In this document: positions 22,957-34,063 of the stretch, in pieces
Numbering within the stretch: the stretch's first letter is position 1
How the letters are laid out: every line of letters begins with the position of its first letter
Source of the DNA: Alopecurus myosuroides
Taxonomy: Eukaryota; Streptophyta; Magnoliopsida; Poales; Poaceae
Direction: 5' to 3'
DNA length: 64,000 bases
NCBI GenBank assembly: GCA_028641055.1
Contig: CM054060.1
Location: forward strand, 161,670,696-161,734,695
Notes under the pieces: generated by a model
The model's database searches: none
What the model was told of the DNA's origin: nothing
Seen by the model: only the letters and a program-made list of their open reading frames with translations
Program-made: the position numbers and the translations under genes

Positions 22957-25900
22957 GAAAGCGCGCTCATCCACTTCCTCCGTGAGAATCGGGACGTGTT
23001 CGCCTGGACCAATGAAGATCTACCAGGAGTCCCGAGGGAGTTGGTTGAGCACTCTTTGCATGTGCGTCCTGACGCCAAGCCCGTGAAGCAGGCTTTGCGC
23101 CGTTTCGGAGATGAGAGAAGGAAGGCCATCGGTGATCAGATCACCAAGCTGCTGATCAGTAACTTCATCATGGAAGTGCTGCACCCGGATTGGTTAGCCA
23201 ACCCGGTCATGGTCGAGAAGAAAAAGGAAGATCCCAAGGCTGCCACTGCATGGCGCATGTGCGTCGACTACACCGACTTGAACAAGGCATGCCCCAAGGA
23301 TCCTTTCCCGCTACCCCGCATCGATCAGGTGATCGACTCCACTGCTGGTTGTGAACTGTTGTCTTTCATAGATGCCTACTCTGGTTTCCACCAGATTGCA
23401 CTCAACCCTGCTGATCAAATAAAGACTGCTTTCATTACCCCGTACGGGGCTTATTGCTATCGTGTCATGTGTTTTGGCTTGAGGAATGCGGGTGCAACCT
23501 ATCAGAGATGCATGCAGAAATGCTTGCACGACCAGCTCGGCAAGAATGTGCAGGTGTACGTAGATGACATTGTCATCAAAACAAATAAAACACATACTCT
23601 GCTTGCCGACCTGGAGGAAACCTTTGCTAACCTACGCAAGTACAAAATGAAACTGAATCCGAGTAAGTGTACCTTTGGTGTACCAGCTGGAAAGCTACTC
23701 GGTTTTCTGGTTTCTAGTCGGGGCATTGAAGCCAATCCTTCTAAGATAAAATCTATTGAGAGCATGTCTTTGCCGAGATCATTGAAAGATGTGCAAAAGT
23801 TCACAGGTTGTCTGGCATCTCTGAGCCGCTTTCTGGGCCGAATGGGCGAGAAGGCTCTGCCTCTGTACCAGCTGATGAAGAAAAGTGACAAGTTTGTCTG
23901 GACTCCGCAAGCGGATGTGGCATTCAATGAGCTGAAAGCAATGCTGGCTAGCGCTCCCGTCTTGGCTAGTCCGCTACCCAAGGAGCCTATGCTGCTGTAC
24001 ATTGCTGCGACTAACCGAGTAGTCAGCGTGGTGATAGTGGTGGAGCGAGAAGAAGAAGGCAAGAGTGTGCAGCGCCCAGTCTATTATCTCAGTGAAGTGC
24101 TGTCCAGTTCCAAGCAAAACTATCCGCACTACCAGAAGATGACGTATGGTGTGTACCTGGGCGCCAGGAAGCTGAAACATTACTTCCAGGAGCATCCCGT
24201 CACTGTTGTGAGCTCTGCTCCCATCTCGGATATCATGGGAAACAAGGAGGCGAGTGGCAGAGTAGCCAAGTGGGCGATTGAGCTAGCCGCGTACGCTCCC
24301 GCGTACGCGAGAAGAGAAGCAATCAAGTCTCAGGTCCTGGCGGAATTTCTTGTGGACTGGGCCGAGATGCAATATGAACCTCCTGCTCCAGTTTCCAACT
24401 ATTGGAAAATGCACTTTGATGGCTCAAAGGTGAAAGAAGGCCTTGGTGCTGGCGTTGTGCTTACATCACCCAAGCGGGATCAACTCAAGTACGTGCTGCA
24501 GATTCATTTCAAGGCATCCAACAATGTTGCCGAGTACGAGGCAGTGGTGCATGGTTTGCGAGTAGCAAAGGAGGTTGGTGTGCAGCGCATTATATGCTAT
24601 GGCGATTCAGATCTAGTGGTACAGCAAGTCTCAGGTACCTGGGATGCTTTGGATGCCAACATGGCATCGTATCGCTTCCTGGTGCAGTCGATGACTGGGT
24701 TTTTCGAAGGTTGTGAGTTCCAGCACATTCACCGAGCAGAGAACGAAGCGGCAGACGAGCTATCCAAGTTGGGATCTTCTCGGCAGTCCATCCCGGCAGG
24801 GATTGCCTTGGAGCATTTGAGGAAGCCATCCATCAAGCCTTCCCCCAACTCGGAATCCATCTTTGTTCCTTCTCTGCCAAGTGAAGAATCTGACCCAATG
24901 GAGATTGACTGGGAGAGTGCTGCAGGGAACCCGGGGACTGTCGTCCTATACTCGGGGACTGCCATTCCCTACTCGGGGACTGCCGTTCCCTACTCGGGGA
25001 CTGCTGTTCCCTACTCGGGGACTGCCATTCCCTACTCGGGGACTGCCGTTCCCTACTCGGGGACTGCCACTCCTTACTCGGGGACTGCCACTCCGTACTC
25101 GGGGACTGCCACCCTCAACCCAGAGGCTGTCGCATTCATTGAAGAAGTTCTCGCCAATCGGTCTGGGCTGCAGAGAAGTGCTCCTACTCCTCCTGTGCAA
25201 CCGCAAGAGCCTGCCCCAATGGAAATGGACGAACCAGTGTTTCCCATGCGGGAGACACCGAGTTGGGCAATGCCCATATTATCCTTTCTAAGGGACGGTA
25301 CTTTACCTGAAGATGAGGTGACTGCGAGGCAGATTCAGAGAAGGTCCAAGGGCTACACCATAGTCCGAGATGTCCTGCACAAGAGAAGTGCCACTGGTGT
25401 GCTGCAACGCTGTGTGAGCCCGGAAGAGGGAGAAGAAATTCTGGTGGAGATACATCAAGGGGAGTGTGGGCATCACGCCTCTTCTCGGGCATTGGTCAAG
25501 AAAGCTTTTCGACATGGCTTCTACTGGCTCACTGCACTGCAGCAAGCTGAAGATATTGTGAGGAAGTGCACCGGCTGCCAGATGTTCGCAAGTAAGATTC
25601 ACATGCCAGCTTCCGAGTTGAAAACAATTCCTATCACATGGCCATTTGCTGTTTGGTGCTTGGATATGGTTGGTCCTTTTAAGCCGGCTAAAGTCAATAT
25701 AACACATATCTTGGTCATGGTGGACAAGTTCACCAAGTGGATCGAGGTGAAACCTATTCGGAAGTGCGATGGGGTCACAGCTGTGAAGTTCGTAAAGGAT
25801 GTGATCATGAGATATGGCTACCCGCACAGTATCATCACCGACAACGGCACCAACTTTGCAGAGGGGGCAATGGTGCGATTCTGCAGAGATAAGCATATCC

Positions 25901-26529
25901 GACTAGACGTTGCGTCAGTCGCGCACCCTGCCTCCAATGGGCAAGTTGAGAGAGCCAATGGAATGGTACTGGCAGGCATCAAGCCAAGGCTGATTGAGCC
26001 ATTGCTGAAAACACCTGGGTGTTGGCTAGAAGAGTTGCCAGCGGTGTTGTGGAGTCTAAGGACTACCCCTAACCGGTCAACCGGCTACACGCCTTTCTTC
26101 TTGGTATACGGGGCTGAGGCCGTGTTGCCAATAGACTTAGAGCATGACTCCCCCCGAGTAGCCCTCTACACTGAGGTGGAGGCGAGAGAAGCTCGAGAAG
26201 ACGACGTTGACCTGCTTGAAGAAGCAAGAGAGCTGACTCTGTCACGTTCGGCTATCTACCAGCAAAACCTGCGGCGTTATCATAGCCGAAAGGTGAACCC
26301 AAGGGTTTTCCGAGAAGGAGATATGGTCCTTAGGTTGGTGCAGCGCACAGCCGGGATGCACAAGTTGTCTCCTCCATGGGAAGGGCCTTTCATTGTCAGC
26401 AAAGCGCTGCACAATGACGCGTACTATCTTGTAGATGTGCGCCCATCGCAGGCGAACAGGGCAGATAAAGCTGGAGAGGAAACCAAGCGCCCTTGGAATG
26501 TAGCTCTACTTCGTCGTTTTCATTCGTAA
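22957..26529 (+). CDS. E2 pol: reverse transcriptase, two RNase H domains, integrase
   Basis: It continues the gag-protease frame after one UAG codon; no ATG lies at the start, so expression would need readthrough, or the UAG is a disabling change. Reverse transcriptase has WRMCVDYTDLNKACPKDPFP, SFIDAYSGFHQI and the catalytic YVDD (about 23557). The first RNase H (about 23950-24350) lacks expected acidic residues (LYIAATNRVV). A second, archaeal-type RNase H (about 24400-24780) has MHFDGS, NNVAEYEAV, CYGDSDLVV and HRAENEAADELSK. A 21-bp repeat lies in the linker. Integrase has a CTGC zinc motif and the D,D,E residues in CLDMVGPF, IITDNGTNF and NGQVERANG. The C-terminus ends LLRRFHS, as in related elements. 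1191 codons. Confidence 0.93.
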   Translation, partial: ESALIHFLRENRDVFAWTNEDLPGVPRELVEHSLHVRPDAKPVKQALRRFGDERRKAIGDQITKLLISNFIMEVLHPDWLANPVMVEKKKEDPKAATAWRMCVDYTDLNKACPKDPFPLPRIDQVIDSTAGCELLSFIDAYSGFHQIALNPADQIKTAFITPYGAYCYRVMCFGLRNAGATYQRCMQKCLHDQLGKNVQVYVDDIVIKTNKTHTLLADLEETFANLRKYKMKLNPSKCTFGVPAGKLLGFLVSSRGIEANPSKIKSIESMSLPRSLKDVQKFTGCLASLSRFLGRMGEKALPLYQLMKKSDKFVWTPQADVAFNELKAMLASAPVLASPLPKEPMLLYIAATNRVVSVVIVVEREEEGKSVQRPVYYLSEVLSSSKQNYPHYQKMTYGVYLGARKLKHYFQEHPVTVVSSAPISDIMGNKEASGRVAKWAIELAAYAPAYARREAIKSQVLAEFLVDWAEMQYEPPAPVSNYWKMHFDGSKVKEGLGAGVVLTSPKRDQLKYVLQIHFKASNNVAEYEAVVHGLRVAKEVGVQRIICYGDSDLVVQQVSGTWDALDANMASYRFLVQSMTGFFEGCEFQHIHRAENEAADELSKLGSSRQSIPAGIALEHLRKPSIKPSPNSESIFVPSLPSEESDPMEIDWESAAGNPGTVVLYSGTAIPYSGTAVPYSGTAVPYSGTAIPYSGTAVPYSGTATPYSGTATPYSGTATLNPEAVAFIEEVLANRSGLQRSAPTPPVQPQEPAPMEMDEPVFPMRETPSWAMPILSFLRDGTLPEDEVTARQIQRRSKGYTIVRDVLHKRSATGVLQRCVSPEEGEEILVEIHQGECGHHASSRALVKKAFRHGFYWLTALQQAEDIVRKCTGCQMFASKIHMPASELKTIPITWPFAVWCLDMVGPFKPAKVNITHILVMVDKFTKWIEVKPIRKCDGVTAVKFVKDVIMRYGYPHSIITDNGTNFAEGAMVRFCRDKHIRLDVASVAHPASNGQVERANGMVLAGIKPRLIEPLLKTPGCWLEELPAVLWSLRTTPNRSTGYTPFFLVYGAEAVLPIDLEHDSPRVALYTEVEAREAREDDVDLLEEARELTLSRSAIYQQNLRRYHSRKVNPRVFREGDMVLRLVQRTAGMHKLSPPWEGPFIVSKALHNDAYYLVDVRPSQANRADKAGEETKRPWNVALLRRFHS
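24949..25116 (+). repeat. 21-bp coding minisatellite in E2 pol linker
   Basis: Eight tandem units of TACTCGGGGACTGCCRTTCCC type, preceded by one degenerate unit. They encode repeated (P)YSGTA(V/I/T) between the second RNase H and integrase. The core CTCGGGGACTGC matches the polypurine tract just before the 3' LTR (TTCGGGGACTGC, 33155-33166). Confidence 0.9.
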
Positions 26530-27202
26530 GCAAAGATGTGTATGTACCCTATTATCCGAGTTGAAATTCTACTCTGCAATCTGAAATTGTTCTCGGGGAC
26601 TGCCCTCGTCCAAAATTTGCTCTAAGTGTTTTTACTCGGCTTGATCCTTTGTCTATTCGGTTGCTCCACTTCAGAACTCATAAGTGTATTGAGTAGTGTG
26701 TTTAAACCTATATGCCAACTCTTCGACTCTGCTGCTGTCCGAAATCCGGCTTCATGGCAAGCAAGAGAACAAGCAAAAGGTCAATGAGCACACGAAAATC
26801 GCTAAGGAAGAAAGAGTGCAGGAACCGAGTAGATTGTTTGTTACTTTTGTTCCCTGTTTTTGTCTTCTCGGCCAAGTGGTGGGCTGCGTTACCATGGTTG
26901 TTTCTAGCGGCTAAGTATTTGCAGCCCTACTACTTGATTCTTGTGACTCGAATACCAAAAAAGCGACAAGTCGCAGGTAGAGCAGAGATGAAAAGATAGG
27001 GCGAATAAGAAATGCTACTCGGGGAATCGCATGGAAACGCAACTCGGCATTAAGCCAGCGTCGCTCAAATTGATTAATGTCGAAATAAACAAGAGTGGGC
27101 ATAAAAACTGAGTAGCAAGCAAAACAAAGATAGTCTATTACATCTGCTCCCGGCATCCCGGGGATCTGATAAGTTTTCGAGTAAAAGAGAGTGCAGGTTG
27201 CT
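26530..27202. other. E2 interval between pol and the tail-to-tail antisense gene
   Basis: About 670 bases without a gene. A CTCGGGGACTGC motif recurs at about 26592. It probably holds the 3' UTRs of both strands. Confidence 0.5.
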
Positions 27203-30200
27203 TCAAGATGAGGAGGCAGTGTTCTCGGCGCTGGCCTTGGCGGCTGTTTCTTCGGCGGCGGTCCTGGCAGCAGCTTCTTCGGTGGCGGTCGTGGCAGCTG
27301 TTCCTTCGGTGCTGGCATGGGTGGCACCCGCTTCCGTCTGGACGGTGGCGGATTCCTTCATCCCGGCATCATCCTGGGTGGCCGCCTGCTCAGAAGTAGC
27401 CGTGGCCACCGAGACGGGTCCTGGAGCCGAAGAGGAGCCTGAAGCTTGACCGGGAGGGGGCACCGTGTCGTCGAGAGCAGCACCTAAGGAGGTGCCAAAG
27501 TCGAGTGCGGCGGTGTCGATGTGGGCGTACTCGTCCTCATCGCTACTCGCGACGGCGACGTTCTTCCCCTTCCCGGCCTTGCCCTCAGGAGATTCGAAGA
27601 GGCCTTCCAAGTCGGATTCCACTTCGTCATCCTCTTCCTCTTCATCTTCGTACTCGGTGTCGGGCTCGGGGAGGCCCTCGATGAAGTTCTCCGTCTCTGC
27701 GCACTCCGCGACCTCGTAGGCGATCTGCTTGCGTGTGGCCACGCAGTTGGGATCCACCTCCCACTTGGAGTTATTGCGCTTCCCGCGGATGAGCTGCATG
27801 TTGAGGTTTTCATACCAGGATGCTATGCAGAGAAGCATCACGTCTGCACCAGCACGAGCGCCCGAGGCACGCCACTTCTTCAACTCCTTCTTCACATTCT
27901 TCAGCTTGAAGGCTAGGCCCTTCATGGTGGTTGGCCGATCATCATGAGGCCAAAACAGCCTGTGGAGCTCAAAGCCCTCGTGCACCAAGTCAGTTCCGAT
28001 ACCAGCCAGCTGTTCGAAATAGCTTTGGAGCACCAGCAAGCTGTCCTCGATCCCGGCTCTGGTATCTGCTGCCTCACCTTTTGCAAGGCGAGCTGCTTGG
28101 GCCTTGGCCACCTTAGGCGCAGAAGGGGAATCAAGATGAGGCCAGATCTCTGAAATAGCATGTGGTAACTTCAGAACCGAGAAGAGAAGAACCGAGTAGA
28201 GGAAAACCGAGAAGAGATACGACCGAGAAGAAAAGAAGCAGCGAAGAAAAGACTTACCGGACAGTTCGTTGCGCAGCCGCTGCAGCTGGGTCCTCCAGGA
28301 CTCCTCGTTGGAAATGTGCTTTTCCTGGATCAGGCGCAAGCTATCCATCTGAGCAAAGAGATCAGCGTTGGTCTTCTTTAAGGTTTCGCATTCCTGCTCA
28401 AGGGCCCTCTCCTTGGCTCTGAAAGTGGTCTCGGCCTTGGCCTTCTCGGCGATTGCTTTGTCCCTCTCGGCGCCAATCCTGACGGCATCCTGGAGTGCCT
28501 TTTGCAACTGGAGTTGCAGCTTCTCGGTCTCCGTGGTGTGGTCCTTCAACAGCTCAACGGCCTGGTCGGACAGCTGCTTCTGCACCTCTGCTGGCTTGAC
28601 ACAATCTTGGTGTGCCTCAGCAAACAACTTGTAATCTTCTGCGAAGAGATAGATGAGGTTAGCAGAGGAGCAGAGAAGAAACAAACTCAAAGACAAACCG
28701 AGTAAACAACAAGCTTACCTTCTAGCCTTTTGATGGTGGCCTCGGAGTTCTCCACAAAGCTGCGGCACTTCTCATGTTCGTCTGCTAAGGCCTTCAGTTT
28801 TTCTGCAGAGAAGGAAAGGTTAGCGCATAAGAAAGCAGAAGCGGGCGTAAACATAAAACGCAGAAACCGCGTAGCTAAAAGCATACCTTGTACTTCAGCC
28901 AGCTGCTGGGTGCTGTCGCTGGCGTTCTTGCTGGCCGCCTCAGCAGCTGCCTTTTCCTTCTCTAAAGCAGCAATTCGCCTCCTGGCGATGGAATGGTTCC
29001 AGAGAAGAATGCGGTATAAGTGGGTCCGCTTAAGAACGCTATCCTGAGAAACAAGAAGAAAATGAGTTAGGCAAAGCAGAGAAGATTCAGCCCGAGTAGG
29101 AGGCTACTCGTAGAGTATCCGTCTACTCGACCCGAATCTCGGGGACTGGGGGTGATGGTAAGGAAGAGAGAGAAAGACCGAGAAGCTGCAAGAATAGAAG
29201 AGAAGAAATTTCAACTCGGAAAAGGCAAGAAGGACTTACTGCATAGGACTGCTCGATGTCTTCGGCGTTCTTGCGGTGCAGGAACGTCTTGGCTGCGAGG
29301 GTTGCGGTCTCGGTGGAGACGGACATGGGCCTGTGTCCCAGATCGATCTTGTTCCAATCCACGCGCATGTGGTCGATGCCGCCAAGGGTCAGGCCGTGCC
29401 ATTTCTCCTCCCCGAGAACCCTGCTGTCCCACCTGGCGTTGATGTGGCCAACGGTGTCCAATACCTGTTCAAGACCCTTGGAAGTTATTGGTTTGTCTTG
29501 GACTCCACGAGAAGCGATGTTGACAGACTGGGGTTGGCTTGGATCTGGAGGAGGGGAGTTCATGGCTACAACCTTCCTTCCCCTTTGGATAGCTAAAGCT
29601 TTGTCCTTGGGAGGGATGCCGATTGAGTGCTGATGGCTAACCTCAATCATGTACTCCGGGTAGCAAGGCTGGCCAGCAGCGCGAGCGTCTGCAGAGAGCG
29701 CAGCAGGAATCGGGCCGGACTCGTGGATCACGAGCGCTCCGCCTGAGGATGTATTCTGGTCTCTGGCCCGCTTCTTCGTTTGCTCCTTCTCAACCCTCTG
29801 CTTCTCGGGATCCTCAGTCTTCTTCCCGTCAGTCTTGGCCTTCGCCTTCTCGGCGACTGCCTTCTCGGCAGCTTGCTTCTCGGCCTTCTTCTGCTCAGCA
29901 CTGGCTTTCTTCTGCTCAGCCTTGGCCTTCTCAGCAGCTTCCTTATCAGCAGTTTCCTTCTCGGCCTTAGCCTTCTCAGCAGCTTCCTTCTCGGCTGCCC
30001 TTCTATCAACCTCACCCCTCAGAGCATCCAGGGCTCGTTGCCTGGTTACTCGCCCGGCAGGAGGGCTGGATGTATCCTTGGTCTTCGGCGGCGAGGAGGA
30101 GGTTGGCGGTGTAGGGCCTTGCGCAGTTGGTGGTGTAGGGCCTTGCGCAGTTGGTGGTGTAAGGCTTTGCGCAGTTTGTGGTGCCGCAGACCCGTCGCCC

Positions 30201-32474
30201 TGTGCAGCTCCTGGCTGGGCGTTACTCGGTGTCACGCCCGGTTGCACGCTGCTCAATGGGTAAGCGTCAGTCATGGTGGCATCCGCGGCGGTGGTGTCTT
30301 CTACTCGCTGCTCGGCAGCGAGGCTCTCTTGTGCAGCAACCCCTGTGGCGGGCTGCTCTTGCTCTGCTTCAGGCCGCTCAGCGGCGGCGTTGTCTTGCAT
30401 CTCTTGATCTTGGTTCTCCTCGGCATTGCTAGCCGGAGGAGAAGGGGGTCTCTCATCGTGGACGGCAGTGTCCTGTGCTGCTGGTTCTGACGCTGCTCCT
30501 TGTGCATCGGCGGTCTGTGGATTGGCAGCAGCAGCATTGGCGGTGTGGTCCTCATCATCATCGTCCAGATTGACCAGAGGTACTGGTTTTTCCTTAGTAT
30601 GGTCAGACGCGAGAGCTGCGTTTGCGTCCATAGGAGGTCTGCAGAGAAAGGGAAACCAGAAATTAGAAGGAATTTGGGGAAAATAGTACCGCGCGAGAAG
30701 GGAAACGACCGAGAAGAGGGCTTACGCGGTGGTGCATTTGAGCTCTCGTCTGGATCTCTTCACGACCACTTTCTTCTCGGCGGGCTTCTTCCTCTTGGCA
30801 GGAGGCGCTGGTGCTCCGCTACCAGCCCGTTTGCGGGTCTCAGGAGCGGCGACGGACAGGGGCTTGACGACTAGGGGCGCATCGCCCTCGTTCTCGTCTT
30901 CGTCCTCGTCGTCCTTGTCCGCGGCAACCTCATCTGGGAATCAAAGAGAAAAGAGGAAAGAATCAGAAACAACAAACGAGGGATTGGTGCTTCTCGGAAG
31001 CAAACAGAATGAAAGTATAGTTACCATCAAAATCCTCGTCGGACCAGGTGCGGAGAGCGTCGCGCTTATCAGTGATGGGGGAGCGAGAGAGGTTGGACTG
31101 CTCCGCGGCATCGAAAGAGGGCACATCGTCCTCCTCACGGTCAGGAGACCAGTTGCCCTCAAAAACCTCGCAGCTCTCGATTATCTGGCGAGTGAGGACC
31201 TGAAAAGCAGAGAAGGATCACAGACTAGCCGAGTACCAGGAAGGAATTCTACTCGGATAGGCGTGCAGGTACAAAGCACACAAAGCCTAGGCAGTCTACT
31301 ACGCATTCTACCCGGATAGGCGTGCAAACACAAAGCATACTAAGCCTAAGCATGTTTGCCGAAAGGTATTACTCGGAAGGGCGTGCAGGTATAAAGCACA
31401 TCAAGCCTAAGAATCGTTCTCGAGTAGGCTATCCGGCAAGGCGTGCAGACACAAAGCATACTAAGCCTAAGGCGATTCGGCTAGATGTCCTACTCGGAAC
31501 GCAAGGCAATTGCTAGTTGATGCAAGAAGGAGAAGTTATCTACTCGGAAAGTGTATGCAGAGAGCAAAGTAAGAAAGGCGTACCCGCTCGATTGGCTTTG
31601 TACGGCTGTACGGGACGAACCCGTATTGCCAGTGGTCGCCAAGGCTTGTCGTCAAGATGTTCCTTGCGTGCCAGGGAACATCGATGTTGTCGATCTCGAT
31701 GGTGGTTGTCCTGGTGCAGTCGCGGGGCCCTCCCATGTAACACATGAGATGGCAGCGCTCCTGCAAGGGCAGTACTCGGCGCTGGATCCAGCAGGCCACC
31801 GGGTCGTCGTTCTTGAGGCCCTGCGCCTTCAGCCAGCCGAGTCGATTCTCCATCTCGATGGCGTCATCGTCGTTGACGGGCTTGTCCTTCCAGTACATCC
31901 CGATTGGAGCGCGATTGCACCAAACGGGCAAGTTGATTCTATCGTTCACCGGGGCTCCTTCCGCGGCGGCAACGTTCCTGACGTAAAGGAACGTCTTCTG
32001 CCACAGCTTGACGGAGTCCAGCCCCTTGATGCGGGGGTGGTTCGTCCCGGACCGCTGCACCATCATGGCGCAGCCGGTGTCGGTGGCGCGGGCGACGCCC
32101 GCGGAGTCCTTCTTCCCGATAGATTGCTGGCGCAGGTGGAAATACCTGAGCCACGTCTCCCACGTGGGCCGGATGCCGAGGAAGGCCTCGCAGACCACGG
32201 CGTGGTAGGCGAGGAAGACGACGGCGTTGGGCGGCAGATGGTGCATCTGGATGCCGAAGTGGTTGAGGAATTTCCGCAGGAAATCGGAGGCGGGCAATCC
32301 GAACCCGCGCTCGAAATGCGCCAGGAAGACGACGCGCTCTCCCTCCCGCGGGGACGGCACGATTTCACCGTCCGGCGCCCGGCACTCCACGCCGGGAGGG
32401 ACTCGCCTGGTATTGACGAGCCAGGCGCAATCTTCCGCGGTAACGCAGGAGCCGGCCCAGCCAGATTTGGCCAT
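27203..32474 (-). CDS. E2 antisense eight-exon gene, plant gypsy-type transposon protein (1413 aa)
   Basis: Minus-strand exons: 32474-31584, 31199-31025, 30933-30726, 30638-29240, 29043-28887, 28802-28719, 28638-28258, 28149-27203. All seven introns have GT-AG ends, phases agree at every junction, and the sum is 4242 nt, exactly 1414 codons with the stop. Exon 1 (MAKSGWAGSCVTAEDCAWLV) resembles the antisense 'gypsy type transposon' family of Grande/RIRE2-like elements. Exon 3 carries basic clusters (AKRKKPAEKK, VKRSRRELK) that could be nuclear signals. Exon 4 has a repeated TPPTAQGP segment and a long Lys/Ala/Glu coiled coil. Exons 5-7 continue as coiled coil. Exon 8 has an acidic stretch (EYEDEEEEDDEVESD) and an Ala/Thr-rich tail. 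Function unknown. The intact frame in a young element suggests it was recently under selection or is too young to have decayed. Confidence 0.85.
31250..31480. repeat. Four tandem ~60-bp repeats in intron 1 of the E2 antisense gene
   Basis: Units begin near 31260, 31320, 31380 and 31440, each with GGCGTGCAG or similar, then ACAAAGCA and AAGCCTAAG. They lie in the largest intron (31200-31583) of the antisense gene and do not extend into its exons. Confidence 0.85.
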
Positions 32475-32640
32475 TGTTGCGAGTAGGGAAGGTGGAAGAT
32501 TTCGAGGGGAGTTGGTTGGTGGATTGAGTCCGCGGCGGCGCGAGAGCTTACGCGGCGGCGGAGAGCTCGGTGGCGGAGAAGAGCAGGAGACGAAGAAGGA
32601 ATAGTGCGAGGGAAGGGGAAAAGGAAGTTACCGGCGGGGG

Positions 32641-32648
32641 TATTTATA
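32641..32648 (-). promoter_or_regulatory. TATA box of the E2 antisense gene
   Basis: On the minus strand TATAAATA lies 167 bases upstream of the antisense ATG at 32474, a normal distance for a plant core promoter with a short leader. This points to transcription from inside the element, separate from the LTR promoter. Confidence 0.6.
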
Positions 32649-33154
32649 TCTCCTCCGCGAGTTTACCGTTACCGTCGTGGAAGTGGGATCGATTGTGGCG
32701 TGTGGTGGATCCTGTGGCCGGCTAGAAACGCACACAAGCGCCGGTTGCGCGCGTAATGGCCACAGTTGATCCCACCACCGAATCGTGGCCTATAACTACA
32801 CTTGATGGGACATGACGGCCGGTGGGCCCACTGCGTGAAAACTGGACGCGTGGCAGGTCGTGTCCTGGGCAACGAAACGACAAGGTCGTGGATGCTTGAC
32901 ACGTGTGCAGTTGCTGCGCGAAGGGCTGGATTGTGCTCTGTGCTGCAGAGGCTCAATCTGAGAAATTTCTCTAAGTCTTTTTACTCGGTTACAGAGTAGA
33001 AAGCCAGTGCTACTCGGGAAAGAGGAAACTCAAGGTACTTTCCAGATAGCTACTCGGAGGTTCTACTCGGCATCTTGAGGTTCAAGGGCTGAGATGCAAA
33101 GGCTGGTTTTAAGCTGGCAGAGCCTAGTGAACAAGTTCGCCAGACTCAACCAGC

Positions 33155-33166
33155 TTCGGGGACTGC
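33155..33166 (+). other. E2 polypurine tract
   Basis: TTCGGGGACTGC directly before the 3' LTR, the plus-strand primer site. The E1 counterpart is CTGGGGACTAC. Confidence 0.75.
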
Positions 33167-34063
33167 TGTCGGGGGGTTACCCCCGAGTAGGGTAAAGACA
33201 GGTGGTAAAGGCAGCTTACAGAAGAGAGGTTTGGTCGAGTAGCCGACTACCTGGTACTCGCTACCCGGTCGACTGCTACTCGGTCTCACCTCAAGATGGC
33301 CAGAAGGAGATATCAATCAAGTTCTATCCTTTCGAGTAGAAGGATTGGCCCGAGTACAATTGGCGGGAAACTACTCGGGCCAGAAAGTCAAAGGAGCCGT
33401 TCTGACACAGGATCCCGCGTATCCTGGGTCCGTACTTGGCAGCATTCGAACTACTGTTCACATGGGACCGGCCTGCCTGACAGTGACAGCATGGAAGCAG
33501 GCCGTGGCAGGATAAGGGGGGCCTACTCTGTGCCTAGGTACAGTGATACCAGTCTGTCCCCTAGTTTTTCCCAACGACTTTATAGAAGCAGCCAAGATTA
33601 GGAACCAAAGCTGTCAGCGGGTACTCGGAGAAAGGACGATGTGCACACTATGTCGACACTTGTCTAGATTTGGACGTATCCGGCTGGGCACCCTGTATAT
33701 AAGGTGCCCCGCCGCCTCCTGCGCGAGGCATGCTCTGGGGTCTTGCTCCATGCTCATAGTGAACCCTAGAAACCCTAAGTTCTTGACCTAGTTCTACCCG
33801 GAGGGAAGAGAGAAGCTACTCGGTAGCGATATCATTTGTACTGTGGCTACTCGGAGAGACATCATAATACATAGAGAAAGGCAGGAGTAGGGGTTTTACC
33901 TCCTCACGAGGGCCCTGAACCTGGGTACATCGTGTTGTTTGTGTTGTGTGGATCTTACCTCGCGCGGCTACTCGTCGCGTGATCCCTCCCCGGACACCTC
34001 CAGCGTCCATCGTCCCCACATCTTTAGCCATCCCATGGCATCTGCCGTGACACCACCACGACA
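33167..34063 (+). repeat. E2 3' LTR
   Basis: 897 bp, near identical to 18614-19523, lacking its 13-base duplication. Substitutions seen near 33336, 33569, 33576 and 33613. CCTGC target duplication follows. Confidence 0.95.

Larger units (their letters stand above)
18614..34063 (+). mobile_element. E2: complete 15.45-kb Tat-lineage Ty3/gypsy retrotransposon
   Basis: LTRs are 18614-19523 and 33167-34063, with ends TGTCGGGGGG...CACGACA, and a perfect 5-bp target duplication CCTGC lies at 18609-18613 and 34064-34068. The order is LTR, primer-binding site, gag-protease, pol (reverse transcriptase, RNase H, archaeal-type RNase H, integrase), an antisense spliced gene, polypurine tract, LTR. The second RNase H before integrase is a hallmark of the Tat lineage. 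By eye the LTRs differ by four substitutions and one 13-base duplication (AATTGGCGGGAAC repeated near 18823), so insertion is recent. It splits the Harbinger element H1. Confidence 0.96.

Noticed and set aside
24949..25116. CRISPR-like or satellite array
   Set aside because: Units are directly tandem with no spacers and stay in frame inside pol.
31551..32486. Plus-strand ORF of 311 codons in E2
   Set aside because: Shadow of exon 1 of the antisense gene; the minus strand continues through matched splice sites.
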